46,210 bases of DNA from an uncultured Bacteroides sp. (GCA_900755095.1 CAAEFE010000082.1:1-46210), one strand, 5' to 3'. Counted from the stretch's first letter, positions 35,082-44,376 are shown. Notes: generated by a model not told the origin, from the letters alone. Program-made: numbers and translations.

Positions 35082-35085
35082 AGAT

Positions 35086-36327
35086 TTAGATACTCTTGAG
35101 AGCTTGCTTTAAGCGCCCCATAATCAAAGTCCAATCATAGTTCGATTTCACATAAAATACACCTTTCTCTCCCATCTCCTCTCTCAAATCTTCCGATTGT
35201 TCAATCCGTCGAAGTGCCTTATTAAACCCGCGATTATTCATGTAATAAAAAGAAGCAAAATCACTTTTTAAACAATGTTCTTTCAAGACCTTACAATGTC
35301 CGTTTACAAGCATTGGCCTCTTTTGACTCATAGCCTCTAAAAGTATTAAAGAAAGGCTTTCATAACGAGAAGGATTTACTACAATTTCGGCATGCTGTAG
35401 AATTGACATTTTCTCTTCATCACTGACAAAGCCTGTGTATATAACATCAGGATGCTCAAATCGCTCCATAGCCAGCCCACCTACCAATACTAATCTTAAT
35501 GTTGAATCTGAATATTTCTTCTTATAATTCACAAAATATGTAAGTAAACGATGAATCTTTTTAGGAGTAATACGACCAATATATAACAAATATTTCTCTG
35601 GTAATTGAAACTTCTCTTTTGTCATCGCCCAATCTGCGGATAAAGACTCCTCTATTCCTACACTCAATATCCCATGAGCCCCCAAAGCCTTACCCAGAAT
35701 ATTTTCAGCAAGCCTCTGTTCCTCTCCGGTATTAAAACCAACATAAGCTATATTTGAAAAAGCAGATGTTAATACAGAACGGAAAGAAATACCCATATTA
35801 TGCATTGTAGGAATAGCTATTGTTTTTCTACCTGCATACAATGCAGTGTAATAAAAGGTGACATAATCAGAAGACATTGCTATAAATGCTTTATATTCAT
35901 CTATATGATCACGAATATAATCATTCAATGCGGACGAATAGAATTTATCACTCTTCATCGCCTGTACCTCATCATCATGTTTGTAAGACCATACAGGAAT
36001 CAAATAAGACAAGTATTTCAAGATTCCTAATTTAAAAAGGAACTGGCGTAGTTTTCTTGCTGGTTTAGCCTTCTTTGCGAAATAGCGTTCCTTTTCACGC
36101 TGAACAGGATTCGTCCTAAAACGACGAATCACCACTCCATTCCATTCTTCCTCACCTTCCGGATATATATTTTCACCTGTCGCAACATCTCTGACACAGG
36201 TAGTAAGTACTTCCACATCATAATCAGATACTAACCGTTCTGCTAACATCTGACAATGATATTCAGCCCCGCCATTTATATTTTTGCCATATCTGACAAC
36301 AACAAAAGCAACTTTCTCTTTCTTCAT
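35086..36327 (-). CDS. GT4-family glycosyltransferase (paralogue 2)
   Basis: A 413-residue GT-B enzyme: FVVVRYGKNINGGAEYHCQMLAERLV at the N-terminus, KYLLYIGRITPKKIHRLLTYF and NPSRYESLSLILLEAMSQKRP in the donor domain. It is the closest kind of relative of the adjacent GT4 genes, with the same DVEVLTTCV segment. It lies 25 bp downstream of paralogue 3 on the same strand, so the two are co-transcribed with the GT2 gene upstream. Confidence 0.92.
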   Translation of the reverse strand: MKKEKVAFVVVRYGKNINGGAEYHCQMLAERLVSDYDVEVLTTCVRDVATGENIYPEGEEEWNGVVIRRFRTNPVQREKERYFAKKAKPARKLRQFLFKLGILKYLSYLIPVWSYKHDDEVQAMKSDKFYSSALNDYIRDHIDEYKAFIAMSSDYVTFYYTALYAGRKTIAIPTMHNMGISFRSVLTSAFSNIAYVGFNTGEEQRLAENILGKALGAHGILSVGIEESLSADWAMTKEKFQLPEKYLLYIGRITPKKIHRLLTYFVNYKKKYSDSTLRLVLVGGLAMERFEHPDVIYTGFVSDEEKMSILQHAEIVVNPSRYESLSLILLEAMSQKRPMLVNGHCKVLKEHCLKSDFASFYYMNNRGFNKALRRIEQSEDLREEMGEKGVFYVKSNYDWTLIMGRLKQALKSI

Positions 36328-36352
36328 AGCTTCCCTTAATACAACATTCTAC

Positions 36353-37603
36353 TTATGAGAGCATCTGAATCACATTTTTCATCCGTCCTATAATCATCTC
36401 CCAATTATAATTCTCCTGAACATAGTGACGCCCTTTCTCTCCCATCTGTTGACGTAATGTTTCTGAGTTCTCAAGGTTATGTAATTTTCGCATAAAATCT
36501 CTACGACTCATATAATACAAAGCTGCATAATTGCTCTTTTCACAATGTTCTCTCAACACATTACACCTGCCATTGACCAACATCGCCTTACCTTCGCTCA
36601 TCGTTTCAAGTAAAATAAGTGATAAACTTTCATATCTGGAAGGGTTCACAATTACTTTAGCATTCAACCGAATCGCTACTTTCTCCGCATCATCAACAAA
36701 ACCTGTGTAAATTATATCCGGATGTTCGACTGTCTTTCCAAAAATGCCTCCGACTAAAACTAGCTTTAATCGAGAACCTGTATATTTCTTTTTATAGCTT
36801 AAAAAGTAATCAACTATATTATTCAACTTTATAGCATCAATTCTCCCTACATACAATAGATAATCTTCCGGCAAATTATATTTTACCTTTGTTCGCTCCC
36901 AATCAGCAGCTTTTGTCTTCTCTACACCTACACTTATAATGCCGTGAGCAGCCAAAGGCTTTCCAACTATATTCTCTACCAATTTCTGTTCTGCTTCTAT
37001 ATTAAATCCAATATAGGCAACCTCAGAGAAAACAGAAGTAATAATAGAACGAAAGGATGAACCGTTATTATGCATAGTAGGAATCAGAATCGTCTTCTCC
37101 GGTGCATATAGTGCAGTATAATAAGTATGAGGGAAAAAGGAAAGTGGGATGAATGCTCTATAAGAAGCTTTATTCTCTCTTATAAAAGCATACATTGAAG
37201 ATGAATAAAAAACCTGACTATTCAAGGCCTTTATTTCTTCTTGTTCTTTATAATGCCAAATCGGTTTCACATAAGACAAAGGCTTCAAAAGACGACATCT
37301 GTACAAGAAGTGCCTCCACTTCTTTGCCGGAGCCGCCTGCCTGACATAGCTCTTATGTAAGTCCGGTTCAACAGGATCTGAATAGAATCGACGTACCAAA
37401 ACTCCATTCAGGATTTCTTCTCCTTCAGGATATTCATTATCACCGGTAACATAATTCTTGACACACGTAGTCAATACTTCAACATCATAATCGTTAACCA
37501 GCCTTTCGGCCAGCATACGACAATGATATTCAGCACCTCCGTTTATATCTTTTCCATAACGAACTACTATAAAAGCTATCTTTTCCTTAGTCATTCTAGT
37601 CAA
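36353..37603 (-). CDS. GT4-family glycosyltransferase (paralogue 3)
   Basis: A 416-residue GT-B enzyme: AFIVVRYGKDINGGAEYHCRMLAERLV, DYLLYVGRIDAIKLNNIV and NPSRYESLSLILLETMSEGKA. It shares the length and order of motifs with the other two. Start is at 37603 or four codons later (MTKEKIAF). It overlaps the end of the GT2 gene upstream by 8 bp, which supports translational coupling. Confidence 0.92.
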   Translation of the reverse strand: MTRMTKEKIAFIVVRYGKDINGGAEYHCRMLAERLVNDYDVEVLTTCVKNYVTGDNEYPEGEEILNGVLVRRFYSDPVEPDLHKSYVRQAAPAKKWRHFLYRCRLLKPLSYVKPIWHYKEQEEIKALNSQVFYSSSMYAFIRENKASYRAFIPLSFFPHTYYTALYAPEKTILIPTMHNNGSSFRSIITSVFSEVAYIGFNIEAEQKLVENIVGKPLAAHGIISVGVEKTKAADWERTKVKYNLPEDYLLYVGRIDAIKLNNIVDYFLSYKKKYTGSRLKLVLVGGIFGKTVEHPDIIYTGFVDDAEKVAIRLNAKVIVNPSRYESLSLILLETMSEGKAMLVNGRCNVLREHCEKSNYAALYYMSRRDFMRKLHNLENSETLRQQMGEKGRHYVQENYNWEMIIGRMKNVIQMLS

Positions 37604-38606
37604 TCAACAATTTGTGCTTTCTCTTAAATATAGCACGATAACCACGATATAGCATCCTATAAAAACCGAAGTGTTTACACATAAAATATCGTTTGATTGA
37701 CATACTCAGACCTAGTTGCCAAGGAGTAATATGACGATATTCACGCATTTTCAACATCGTTTCATCTATGATATCCTCAAAAGCCGGTGACGGAGGACAC
37801 AATAAAGTATGGTTAATCAGATGAATACCTCTCTTAAGTACACCAACGGAAGATTCTTCTCCAAGTTCCGCATTCTGAATAAACTTATCCTGTTCATAAA
37901 GACTCAGGAAGTAATGATATTCCTTTACCGGATCATAACCACCACGAGTAATGCTTTCATTCTTATGAATCATATAATGGTATTTAGAGACACAACTCAA
38001 TACCACTTTCTGAGAGCTATAAAATACTTTATATAATACAGCTACGTCCTCATAAACCCGTCCGACAGGGAATGAAAGGCGGTCAAACAATTTACGTTTA
38101 AAGAGCTTCGCCCATAAATAGTTCTTTACCAAGTCATTCTTTACCAAAGCACGTATAATCTCCTTTCTGGAGAAAACATACAACTTACCCGTGTTGTTGA
38201 TTATTTTAGAAGGTCTTCCCTCCTGCTCAAGAAGATAAGTACAAGCAGAAACATCTGCATCATGCTCTTGCATCAAAGCGTAAAGATACTGATACATATC
38301 ATGATCAATCCAGTCATCACTGTCAACAAAGCCCAAGAGCTCTCCCGTAGCTGCAGCCAAACCGGCATTACGGGCAGCACTCACCCCACTATGAGGCAAA
38401 TGAATAGTCTTAATGCGCTGATCCATACGCGCATACTCATCGCAGATACCGGAAGAGCCGTCGTCAGAACCATCATCAACTAAGATAATCTCAAGGTTCT
38501 TATAGGTCTGCTCCAGTATAGATTGCAGACAAGTCTTCAAATAGTCCTTTACATTATAAACAGGCACTATAAGACTAATCAATGGTCCAGAGATATTAGT
38601 ATTCAT
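37596..38606 (-). CDS. GT2-family glycosyltransferase (paralogue C)
   Basis: A 336-residue GT2 enzyme: LISLIVPVYNVKDYLKTCLQSILEQTY, IILVDDGSDDGSSGICDEYA, SAARNAGLAAATGELLGFVDSDDWID. It is related to paralogues A and B but more divergent. It heads the minus-strand run with two GT4 genes. A 16-bp perfect palindrome and a TAGTTTTG box (38681-38688) lie upstream, so transcription probably starts near 38674. Confidence 0.92.
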   Translation of the reverse strand: MNTNISGPLISLIVPVYNVKDYLKTCLQSILEQTYKNLEIILVDDGSDDGSSGICDEYARMDQRIKTIHLPHSGVSAARNAGLAAATGELLGFVDSDDWIDHDMYQYLYALMQEHDADVSACTYLLEQEGRPSKIINNTGKLYVFSRKEIIRALVKNDLVKNYLWAKLFKRKLFDRLSFPVGRVYEDVAVLYKVFYSSQKVVLSCVSKYHYMIHKNESITRGGYDPVKEYHYFLSLYEQDKFIQNAELGEESSVGVLKRGIHLINHTLLCPPSPAFEDIIDETMLKMREYRHITPWQLGLSMSIKRYFMCKHFGFYRMLYRGYRAIFKRKHKLLID

Positions 38607-38644
38607 ATTATTCTACTTGTCAACTTTTTATTTTTACTGCAGCC

Positions 38645-38660
38645 CCTTCTATATAGAAGG
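38645..38660. promoter_or_regulatory. 16-bp perfect palindrome upstream of the GT2/GT4 run
   Basis: CCTTCTATATAGAAGG (38645-38660) is a perfect palindrome 39 bp upstream of the GT2 ATG, just past the predicted start site of the TAGTTTTG promoter (38681-38688). It could be an operator or a transcript hairpin. Evidence is sequence symmetry alone. Confidence 0.4.
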
Positions 38661-38768
38661 CTATATAACAAGGAATACTGCAAAACTACCCTCGATTTTA
38701 AATAAATTTCACACTTGTCTGTGATTCGATAATACAATCTAAACACTCTCAAATCAAACAATTACCTC

Positions 38769-40808
38769 TTATTTGCCATTTATACAGTATAATTCGTCTA
38801 GTTTCCAAAGTTCATTCAAAGATTTCCACTGTTTATCATTCAGGTTAGTTTTCCCATTATTTTTCTTTTGTAAGCTATTATTCTGCGTTTGAGGCAGCTC
38901 TATCGGCCGGGGATAGAATTCACCCCCTCCTGTCACCTCGACCCGCCTCTTTAATTCATTCGCTTTCAACCATAAATCATCCGCAGACGGACAATGTTCA
39001 CTGATTATTTTCCAGTCAAACAACTCCTCTCCATACCAATGGGGAGGATAATAAATCCCGCCACATCCGATTGCCACATTCTGCAAAGAACTATTCACCG
39101 GCATCGTAAACACTTTCGTCCACTTTCTATATACCGAAAAAGAATTTCCATCCATATGAATCTTCCGGATAACGTTTCCGCAAACCGTATCCGGATACTG
39201 ATACGATAAGGAAAGCAAACGCTCAACCGTATTCCGGGGATAAATCAGATCATCATCCACTGTTATCACTTTACTATCCGGATATTCACGGAAAACATAA
39301 TGATACTTCTTATGTGAACGGAAATTCTCAGACACAAATCTGAATTCTATTCCTTTAGCCATCAATATTTTAAGTTCTTCTGGCAGATCATTCAACCGTC
39401 CGGGGAACTCCTGTTCCGACAACCATACAATTATCTTTTCGGGCGGACAAGTCTGCCACAGAATCGATTTCAACATCAGATGAAGCTGAGAAATACGGGG
39501 AGGAAATGTCGTCAACGAGACAATGACTCCCGAATGGTTCGATAATGCCGGAGCATCAGTGTCCTGCTGATAAGCACGCACCACTTTATCATGATACTTT
39601 GCTCTTCTCCACCTGCAAGACAAAGAATAGATATGTCGGTAAAATCCTCCTTTTTCCTTATAGGAAGTCAGCTTCTCTTCTTCCCGTGTATAGCGATCAT
39701 AATAACTGTTCACCTTCACAGACTGACCTCTCAGTTCATCCTTTACAATGCCCAGAGAAGTCCATTGAACCTTTGCTCCACGAGTATGCTTTCGTATGTT
39801 CCGGTTCTTCTGGATAGAGTCTTTCGTCTTATACCCTCTTGCATGATCCAAATGGAGGCATACGGTAGAGTAACGTATCTGCATACCATGAATTCCATAG
39901 TTCTCCAGACGTTCTCCAAATTCACGGTCTTGTCCACCGTACTGCATACGCTCGTCAAAACCATTCACAGCCAGAATATCGCTTAGCCAACCGGAAGCGT
40001 TATGCCCATTCCAGCTTGCTTTGGTAGGAGTAAAGGTATTTAATGCCCACCTTTTAAATCCTGTAGCAGTCAGTTTATTATTTTTAAAAGAGGCAGGCAT
40101 CCCTTTTCCTCTCATCCATTGCAGATCAAAACATCTGCCGGATAATATATCGTCCTTTGTAATATCTTTCGACAAATCCATACTCAACTTATGATATCCG
40201 CCGGACAGGAAACGTCCTTTACGGCGAAGACACAGGTGAGTTGAGACGAAGTCTTTACGTGGAATACAATCGCCATCACTGAAAAGCAGGTAATCTGCTT
40301 GTGCAGCCAGTATGCCTTTATTCAGAATATCACATTTACGGAATCCTTTATCTTCGTGCCATACATGCTTCACCTGAAAGGACAATTGCGGAGTTATCCT
40401 CTGCAACATATCATAAGTTTCTTTCCGCGAACCATCATCGGCAATAATCAATTCAAAGTTCTTAGTATCCTGGGCTTCATATCCCCACAACACCTTCTCC
40501 AGCCATTCAAGCTGGTTGCAGGTTGACAGTACGACCGACATCTGCAAAGAAGTAGTCTTCCGACTAAAACAGATAATAGAATAATTGCACTCCATCTGTC
40601 CCTCAGCCCAATAAAGTTCTCTCGAAATCTCCCTCCATCCGACTAAGTCCACACGATCAGTGCCATCAATGTCTTCCTCCTTATGCAAACGAACCAGACA
40701 TAATGCGTCCTCATCCTGATCTTCTTTCAAGTCAGCATGATGAGCCAGCAAGTAGTCCCGCACTTTTTCATCCGAACAAACAACATTATTTTCAAAAGCT
40801 ACTATCAT
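38769..40808 (-). CDS. Double GT-A glycosyltransferase with a novel N-terminal extension
   Basis: A 679-residue protein with two glycosyltransferase domains. After about 89 residues of unrecognised sequence, a GT2 domain starts at MSVVLSTCNQLEWLEKVLWGY with IIADDGSRKETY and the DxD motif SDGDCIP (D178, D180). NGFDERMQYGGQDREFGERL (about 282-301) is the galactosyltransferase-type C-terminal segment. A linker leads to a second GT-A-like domain from about 427 with VSLTTFPPRISQLHLMLKSIL and VDDDLIYP (518-520 acidic triad). It could add two sugars in sequence. It is the last gene of the core-like operon. Confidence 0.87.
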   Translation of the reverse strand: MIVAFENNVVCSDEKVRDYLLAHHADLKEDQDEDALCLVRLHKEEDIDGTDRVDLVGWREISRELYWAEGQMECNYSIICFSRKTTSLQMSVVLSTCNQLEWLEKVLWGYEAQDTKNFELIIADDGSRKETYDMLQRITPQLSFQVKHVWHEDKGFRKCDILNKGILAAQADYLLFSDGDCIPRKDFVSTHLCLRRKGRFLSGGYHKLSMDLSKDITKDDILSGRCFDLQWMRGKGMPASFKNNKLTATGFKRWALNTFTPTKASWNGHNASGWLSDILAVNGFDERMQYGGQDREFGERLENYGIHGMQIRYSTVCLHLDHARGYKTKDSIQKNRNIRKHTRGAKVQWTSLGIVKDELRGQSVKVNSYYDRYTREEEKLTSYKEKGGFYRHIYSLSCRWRRAKYHDKVVRAYQQDTDAPALSNHSGVIVSLTTFPPRISQLHLMLKSILWQTCPPEKIIVWLSEQEFPGRLNDLPEELKILMAKGIEFRFVSENFRSHKKYHYVFREYPDSKVITVDDDLIYPRNTVERLLSLSYQYPDTVCGNVIRKIHMDGNSFSVYRKWTKVFTMPVNSSLQNVAIGCGGIYYPPHWYGEELFDWKIISEHCPSADDLWLKANELKRRVEVTGGGEFYPRPIELPQTQNNSLQKKNNGKTNLNDKQWKSLNELWKLDELYCINGK

Positions 40809-40828
40809 TAATTACCCTCCTTTAGCCA

Positions 40829-41587
40829 TTAAATATCCAACTGAAACCAGACCTGATGTCTGCGACGATATCTGTTCCAGAATTTCTTTCTGTAATGCAG
40901 AACCAAACGCACACATTCCTCTTCGTCCATCCCTCTCGAACGGGCATACTCTTTTCCCAACAAGATGAAGAAGGGTGTCTGCCCCCATAAACGGGCAAAA
41001 TTCGCACAACCTTTCTTAATATCCACTTCGCCAAAATGCATTCTGTTAATATCCACCAGTGAGAAATGATATTCTTCTCCTATCTTGTCATACAGGATGT
41101 TTCCCGGCGAATAGTCCAGATGCAGAATTCCGGCTTCATGCAAACGCGCTGTAAATTCCGCAAAAGCGGTCACTACATCTTCGCAGCTTTTTATATCCGC
41201 ATTGCCAAACTGGCAAAAATTATATCGATAGGGAGATTGTATGCTCATAAAATATGAATGACCAATCAAACCCATTTTTGTCTCTTCTATATAGGCAATA
41301 GGACATGGGGTTTCAAACCCTTTCTCCAACAGTTTCTCCGGATAAACAAAAGCCCGTTTCCCTTTCGAAGGGCGAAAGAAAGCATAAGCGATCCGATTTA
41401 TCAGTGGAGGTATCGTATACCGTTTCACGTTAATATCCAATCCATCCACCGTGATCATCTTTATCAAATTTCGCCCGGAATGAATTACCGTTCCTATTGT
41501 CTCAAAATCTTTCGGAATACGTTCTACATATTCTCTCAGATATTCGTATTTGGGGTTAATCATTATTTTCATCTTACGAAAAAACAA
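40829..41587 (-). CDS. WaaP/Kdo-kinase-like LPS kinase
   Basis: A 252-residue protein with an atypical protein-kinase fold. HLDYSPGNILYD (H156, D158, N163) is the catalytic loop, SLVDINRMHFG (D179) corresponds to the metal-binding DFG region, and K55 in DINVKRYT is a candidate ATP-lysine. Family members such as WaaP and KdkA phosphorylate heptose or Kdo in the lipopolysaccharide core. It sits between GT90-like and double-GT genes, matching a role in core phosphorylation. Start is M1 (41587) or one of two nearby methionines. Confidence 0.85.
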   Translation of the reverse strand: MFFRKMKIMINPKYEYLREYVERIPKDFETIGTVIHSGRNLIKMITVDGLDINVKRYTIPPLINRIAYAFFRPSKGKRAFVYPEKLLEKGFETPCPIAYIEETKMGLIGHSYFMSIQSPYRYNFCQFGNADIKSCEDVVTAFAEFTARLHEAGILHLDYSPGNILYDKIGEEYHFSLVDINRMHFGEVDIKKGCANFARLWGQTPFFILLGKEYARSRGMDEEECVRLVLHYRKKFWNRYRRRHQVWFQLDI

Positions 41588-41612
41588 GAATGGTCATACT
41601 TCTCTTCATCTC

Positions 41613-42587
41613 TCAACTCTTTTGCCCGGTCATCTTAAAATATTTATCCAACACAAGCAGTGATATCAAATTTTCTCTTCTCTTATCTTTAAACTGGGAC
41701 ACATATTCATGGGCATGTCTGATGATCTCCAATGATTCGTCTACATGCTCTATATAGTAATTCAACCGTTCCTCCAGATCAGAAAAATCCGGTTTTATTT
41801 CAATATAATGATAATTGGGAATAAGCGTGCCTTCCATAAACCATGTCTCACAGGTAGGCCGGGGCATCACTGCTATTGAATTTGATGACATCACCCATTT
41901 CAGGTTGCTGGCCACATCGATTCCTTCAAGAGCCATTATGAATTTATAATCCAAATGCTCATTAATCGTTTTCTTCTCCGTGCGCCACTCTGCCGGATCA
42001 GTCGTATTTTTGCTGACATCGCCCAAATCGCACATCGGATGATGAAAATACATTTCCATAAAAAGCTTTCTGGAAGGTTTTCCTTTTACCTTTCCACGAA
42101 AGATTACCATATTTTTCTTCTCAGTAAAAGCCTTCTTATCCTCCACAAATATAAAATGACGAACCTTATCCAGTTTCATCACAATCGAATTCGCATTATC
42201 ATCTGTCAGCGGACGGCTTTTCACAATAGAGGGATAGTCGGGAACAAATGTCACATCACCGGGACAAAAGCCCCACTGAAACTGATCAGAAAACCAGCGG
42301 GTATATTGATAAGTATCAAAGAAATACACTTTTTGTTTGCTCATCTTGTGCTCTGAAAGATGCGGAGCAGAAGAAGGTAATTGCACCGTTCCGGAAAGTT
42401 TGTTATAATAGTCAACGCGACGTTCTATATAATCCTTGTCCTTCCGGCGGGATAGTGAAGACAACTTTCCTTGTAACCGTAGCCGGAAAATGCCTTTCGG
42501 AATGACCAGTCTGAGAGCATTTACCGAGTAGTAAATGAACTTAGGATTCTTCCCGCTACGCAACTTATATAAAAGTTTATTCTTCAT
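41613..42587 (-). CDS. GT90/CAP10-like glycosyltransferase
   Basis: A 324-residue protein of the CAP10/LPS-modifying family. Motifs include YFFDTYQYTRWFSDQFQWG, MVIFRGKVKGKPSRKLFMEMY, and the KFIMALEGIDVASNLKWVMSSNSIAVMPRP stretch with the conserved Glu-Gly-Asp-Asn-like nucleotide-sugar site and the WFMEGTLIPNYHYI region. Families of this kind transfer xylose, glucose or similar sugars. It is 31 bp after the GT9 gene and 25 bp before the kinase gene. Sugar not determined. Confidence 0.87.
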   Translation of the reverse strand: MKNKLLYKLRSGKNPKFIYYSVNALRLVIPKGIFRLRLQGKLSSLSRRKDKDYIERRVDYYNKLSGTVQLPSSAPHLSEHKMSKQKVYFFDTYQYTRWFSDQFQWGFCPGDVTFVPDYPSIVKSRPLTDDNANSIVMKLDKVRHFIFVEDKKAFTEKKNMVIFRGKVKGKPSRKLFMEMYFHHPMCDLGDVSKNTTDPAEWRTEKKTINEHLDYKFIMALEGIDVASNLKWVMSSNSIAVMPRPTCETWFMEGTLIPNYHYIEIKPDFSDLEERLNYYIEHVDESLEIIRHAHEYVSQFKDKRRENLISLLVLDKYFKMTGQKS

Positions 42588-42618
42588 TCTTGTTCCATAT
42601 CTCAGGAGTACCTGGCTC

Positions 42619-43650
42619 CTAATTGATTATTCCTTCAATCTTCGCTATCACCTGTTCGGGTTTTATTTCTCTCAGGCAGGCATAATCGCCCCGCCAGCAT
42701 GGTTTCTGTCCGTATACGGAGCAGGGACGGCATGACAGGTCAAGCTGTACCGTATTGACCGGCAACTGTTTCCATCCCATAAACCCGGCATAAGGATGAG
42801 TAGCTCCCCAAACAGAGATCACCGGAATGTTGACCAGCGAAGCCAGATGCATATTCGCCGAATCCATCGAGAGCATCACATCCAGATGACTCATTAGATT
42901 CAGTTCGGTACGCATATTCAACTTACCAATCATAGAAACGACGGTAGGATATTTCGCCACCCAGCCATCGAATACTTCCTGTTCACTCTTGCCACCTCCG
43001 AAAAGGAAAACCTTCACCTTCGGATCGGTGGCAAAATGGGCTACTACCTGCTCCTGCAATTCAATAGGGTATATCTTACCCATGTGCTTGGCAAAAGGAG
43101 CTATACCAATCCATTTCAAATTATCTTTTGCGCCTGTGACAGGTTCTATCTCTGCAAAGTTTCCTTTTTCATCTCCATAAATCGAAGAAAAATTCAACAA
43201 TACAGGAAAACCCAGTTTCTCCAGCACATCGGCATAACGACGGAAAGAACTTTTCTGGTTCTCCAATACTTTATGCCGGCGGCGGACTAATTTTTCTTTT
43301 CCCACTCTACCTTTATAGATAGATGCCACAGGTATATTAGCCAGCCGGAACCTCAGACACAAGTATTTCGTACGAAGTACATGATGAAAATCTGCCACAT
43401 AGTCGAAACACTTTGCTTTCAGTTCCGAATAAAGGGTGTTCAACCCCCATAATCCTTTATGTTTACCCGTCAGGTCAGCACCGATAAAACTCACATTTGC
43501 AGGAAGTCCCTGAAAAAGCGGTTGCCACACAGCACGACTCAACACAGTAATTTCAAGTTGAGGATATTGTACTGCCAGCGAATGTACTACCGGTATCGTC
43601 ATGGCTACATCGCCAAGAGCCGAGAAACGGATAATGAGAATACGCGCCAT
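42619..43650 (-). CDS. GT9 heptosyltransferase-like enzyme
   Basis: A 343-residue GT-B enzyme of family GT9 (WaaC/WaaF/WaaQ type). The N-terminal ILIIRFSALGDVAMTIPVVHSL is the signature start; KWIGIAPFAKHMGKIYP and LSMDSANMHLASLVNIPVISVWGATHP form the nucleotide-sugar site. The ending CRPCSVYGQKPCWRGDYACLREI, with four cysteines, is seen in Bacteroidetes members. GT9 enzymes add heptose to lipid A-Kdo, though the Bacteroides donor may differ. It begins 3 bp after the DUF4254 stop. Confidence 0.93.
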   Translation of the reverse strand: MARILIIRFSALGDVAMTIPVVHSLAVQYPQLEITVLSRAVWQPLFQGLPANVSFIGADLTGKHKGLWGLNTLYSELKAKCFDYVADFHHVLRTKYLCLRFRLANIPVASIYKGRVGKEKLVRRRHKVLENQKSSFRRYADVLEKLGFPVLLNFSSIYGDEKGNFAEIEPVTGAKDNLKWIGIAPFAKHMGKIYPIELQEQVVAHFATDPKVKVFLFGGGKSEQEVFDGWVAKYPTVVSMIGKLNMRTELNLMSHLDVMLSMDSANMHLASLVNIPVISVWGATHPYAGFMGWKQLPVNTVQLDLSCRPCSVYGQKPCWRGDYACLREIKPEQVIAKIEGIIN

Positions 43651-43653
43651 TCG

Positions 43654-44259
43654 TTATTTTTTTGCATAAAGCACCGGATTCAGCGCCGGGTCATTATACA
43701 TCTTCATCTGTTTATATACTTTCATATACTTCTTCCCTGCCTCGATGTCAGCCAGCAGCTGGTCGATAGCCGAAGAAAGGTCTTTCCGTTGTTCCAGCAG
43801 AATATCCAGTTTTACCTGGCATTGTGCACGATGTTCTTCCGTCGTATCCGTACGTTCCACTTCTTGCTGCATGTGGTAAATTTTCAAAGCAAGAATAGAG
43901 AGACGGTCTACTGCCCAGGCAGGACTTTCCGTATTGATGGTAGCATCTGCCAGCGGCTTTACATCCTTATATCGATCAAGAAAATAGCTATCGATCAACT
44001 CCACCAGATCCGTACGGTCCTGATTGGATTTATCGATTCTTCTCTTTAAAGCTACGGCTGCCACCGGATCAATATGCGGGTCACGGATGATATCTTCGAA
44101 ATGCCATTGTACGGCATCAATCCAGTTTTTCAGATACAAATAATACTCTATCGACTTCAACTCGTAAGGATTGTTCATCGGCGCATCTACGCTGTCCGTC
44201 ACATGGTAATCTGTCGTCGATTTCCAAAAAATATCATTGCAAAGGTTACTAAATGTCAT
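43654..44259 (-). CDS. DUF4254 protein
   Basis: A 201-residue, mainly helical soluble protein of family DUF4254. It starts MTFSNLCNDIFWKSTTDYH and contains NPYELKSIEYYLYLKNWIDAVQWHFEDIIRDP and TESPAWAVDRLSILALKIYHMQ. Its function is unknown; it is often found beside GT9 glycosyltransferase genes in Bacteroidetes, which suggests a role in core-glycan synthesis. It heads the operon with a strong promoter at 44292-44322. Confidence 0.88.
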   Translation of the reverse strand: MTFSNLCNDIFWKSTTDYHVTDSVDAPMNNPYELKSIEYYLYLKNWIDAVQWHFEDIIRDPHIDPVAAVALKRRIDKSNQDRTDLVELIDSYFLDRYKDVKPLADATINTESPAWAVDRLSILALKIYHMQQEVERTDTTEEHRAQCQVKLDILLEQRKDLSSAIDQLLADIEAGKKYMKVYKQMKMYNDPALNPVLYAKK

Positions 44260-44291
44260 AATCTTAACTAGCTAATAGATGTATAATAGGA

Positions 44292-44322
44292 CAAAGCTAT
44301 GTAATATTTTTCAGACAAGCAA
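44292..44322 (-). promoter_or_regulatory. Putative promoter of the DUF4254-GT9-GT90-kinase-GT operon
   Basis: TAGCTTTG on the minus strand (44292-44299) fits TAnnTTTG; TTG (44320-44322) is 20 bp upstream. Predicted start near 44285, about 25 nt before the DUF4254 ATG. A TACCTTTG box at 44346-44353 on the plus strand is a candidate -7 element for the divergent pdxB, but with a weak -33. Confidence 0.6.
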
Positions 44323-44376
44323 CCGTTTCTTACTTTTTTATTTCTTACCTTTGTCTGAGTAAAAAAGGAATTGTAT

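Noticed and set aside
43459..44049. Plus-strand open frame over the GT9/DUF4254 genes
   Set aside because: Lies opposite two genes with clear family motifs and has low-complexity composition; a shadow frame.
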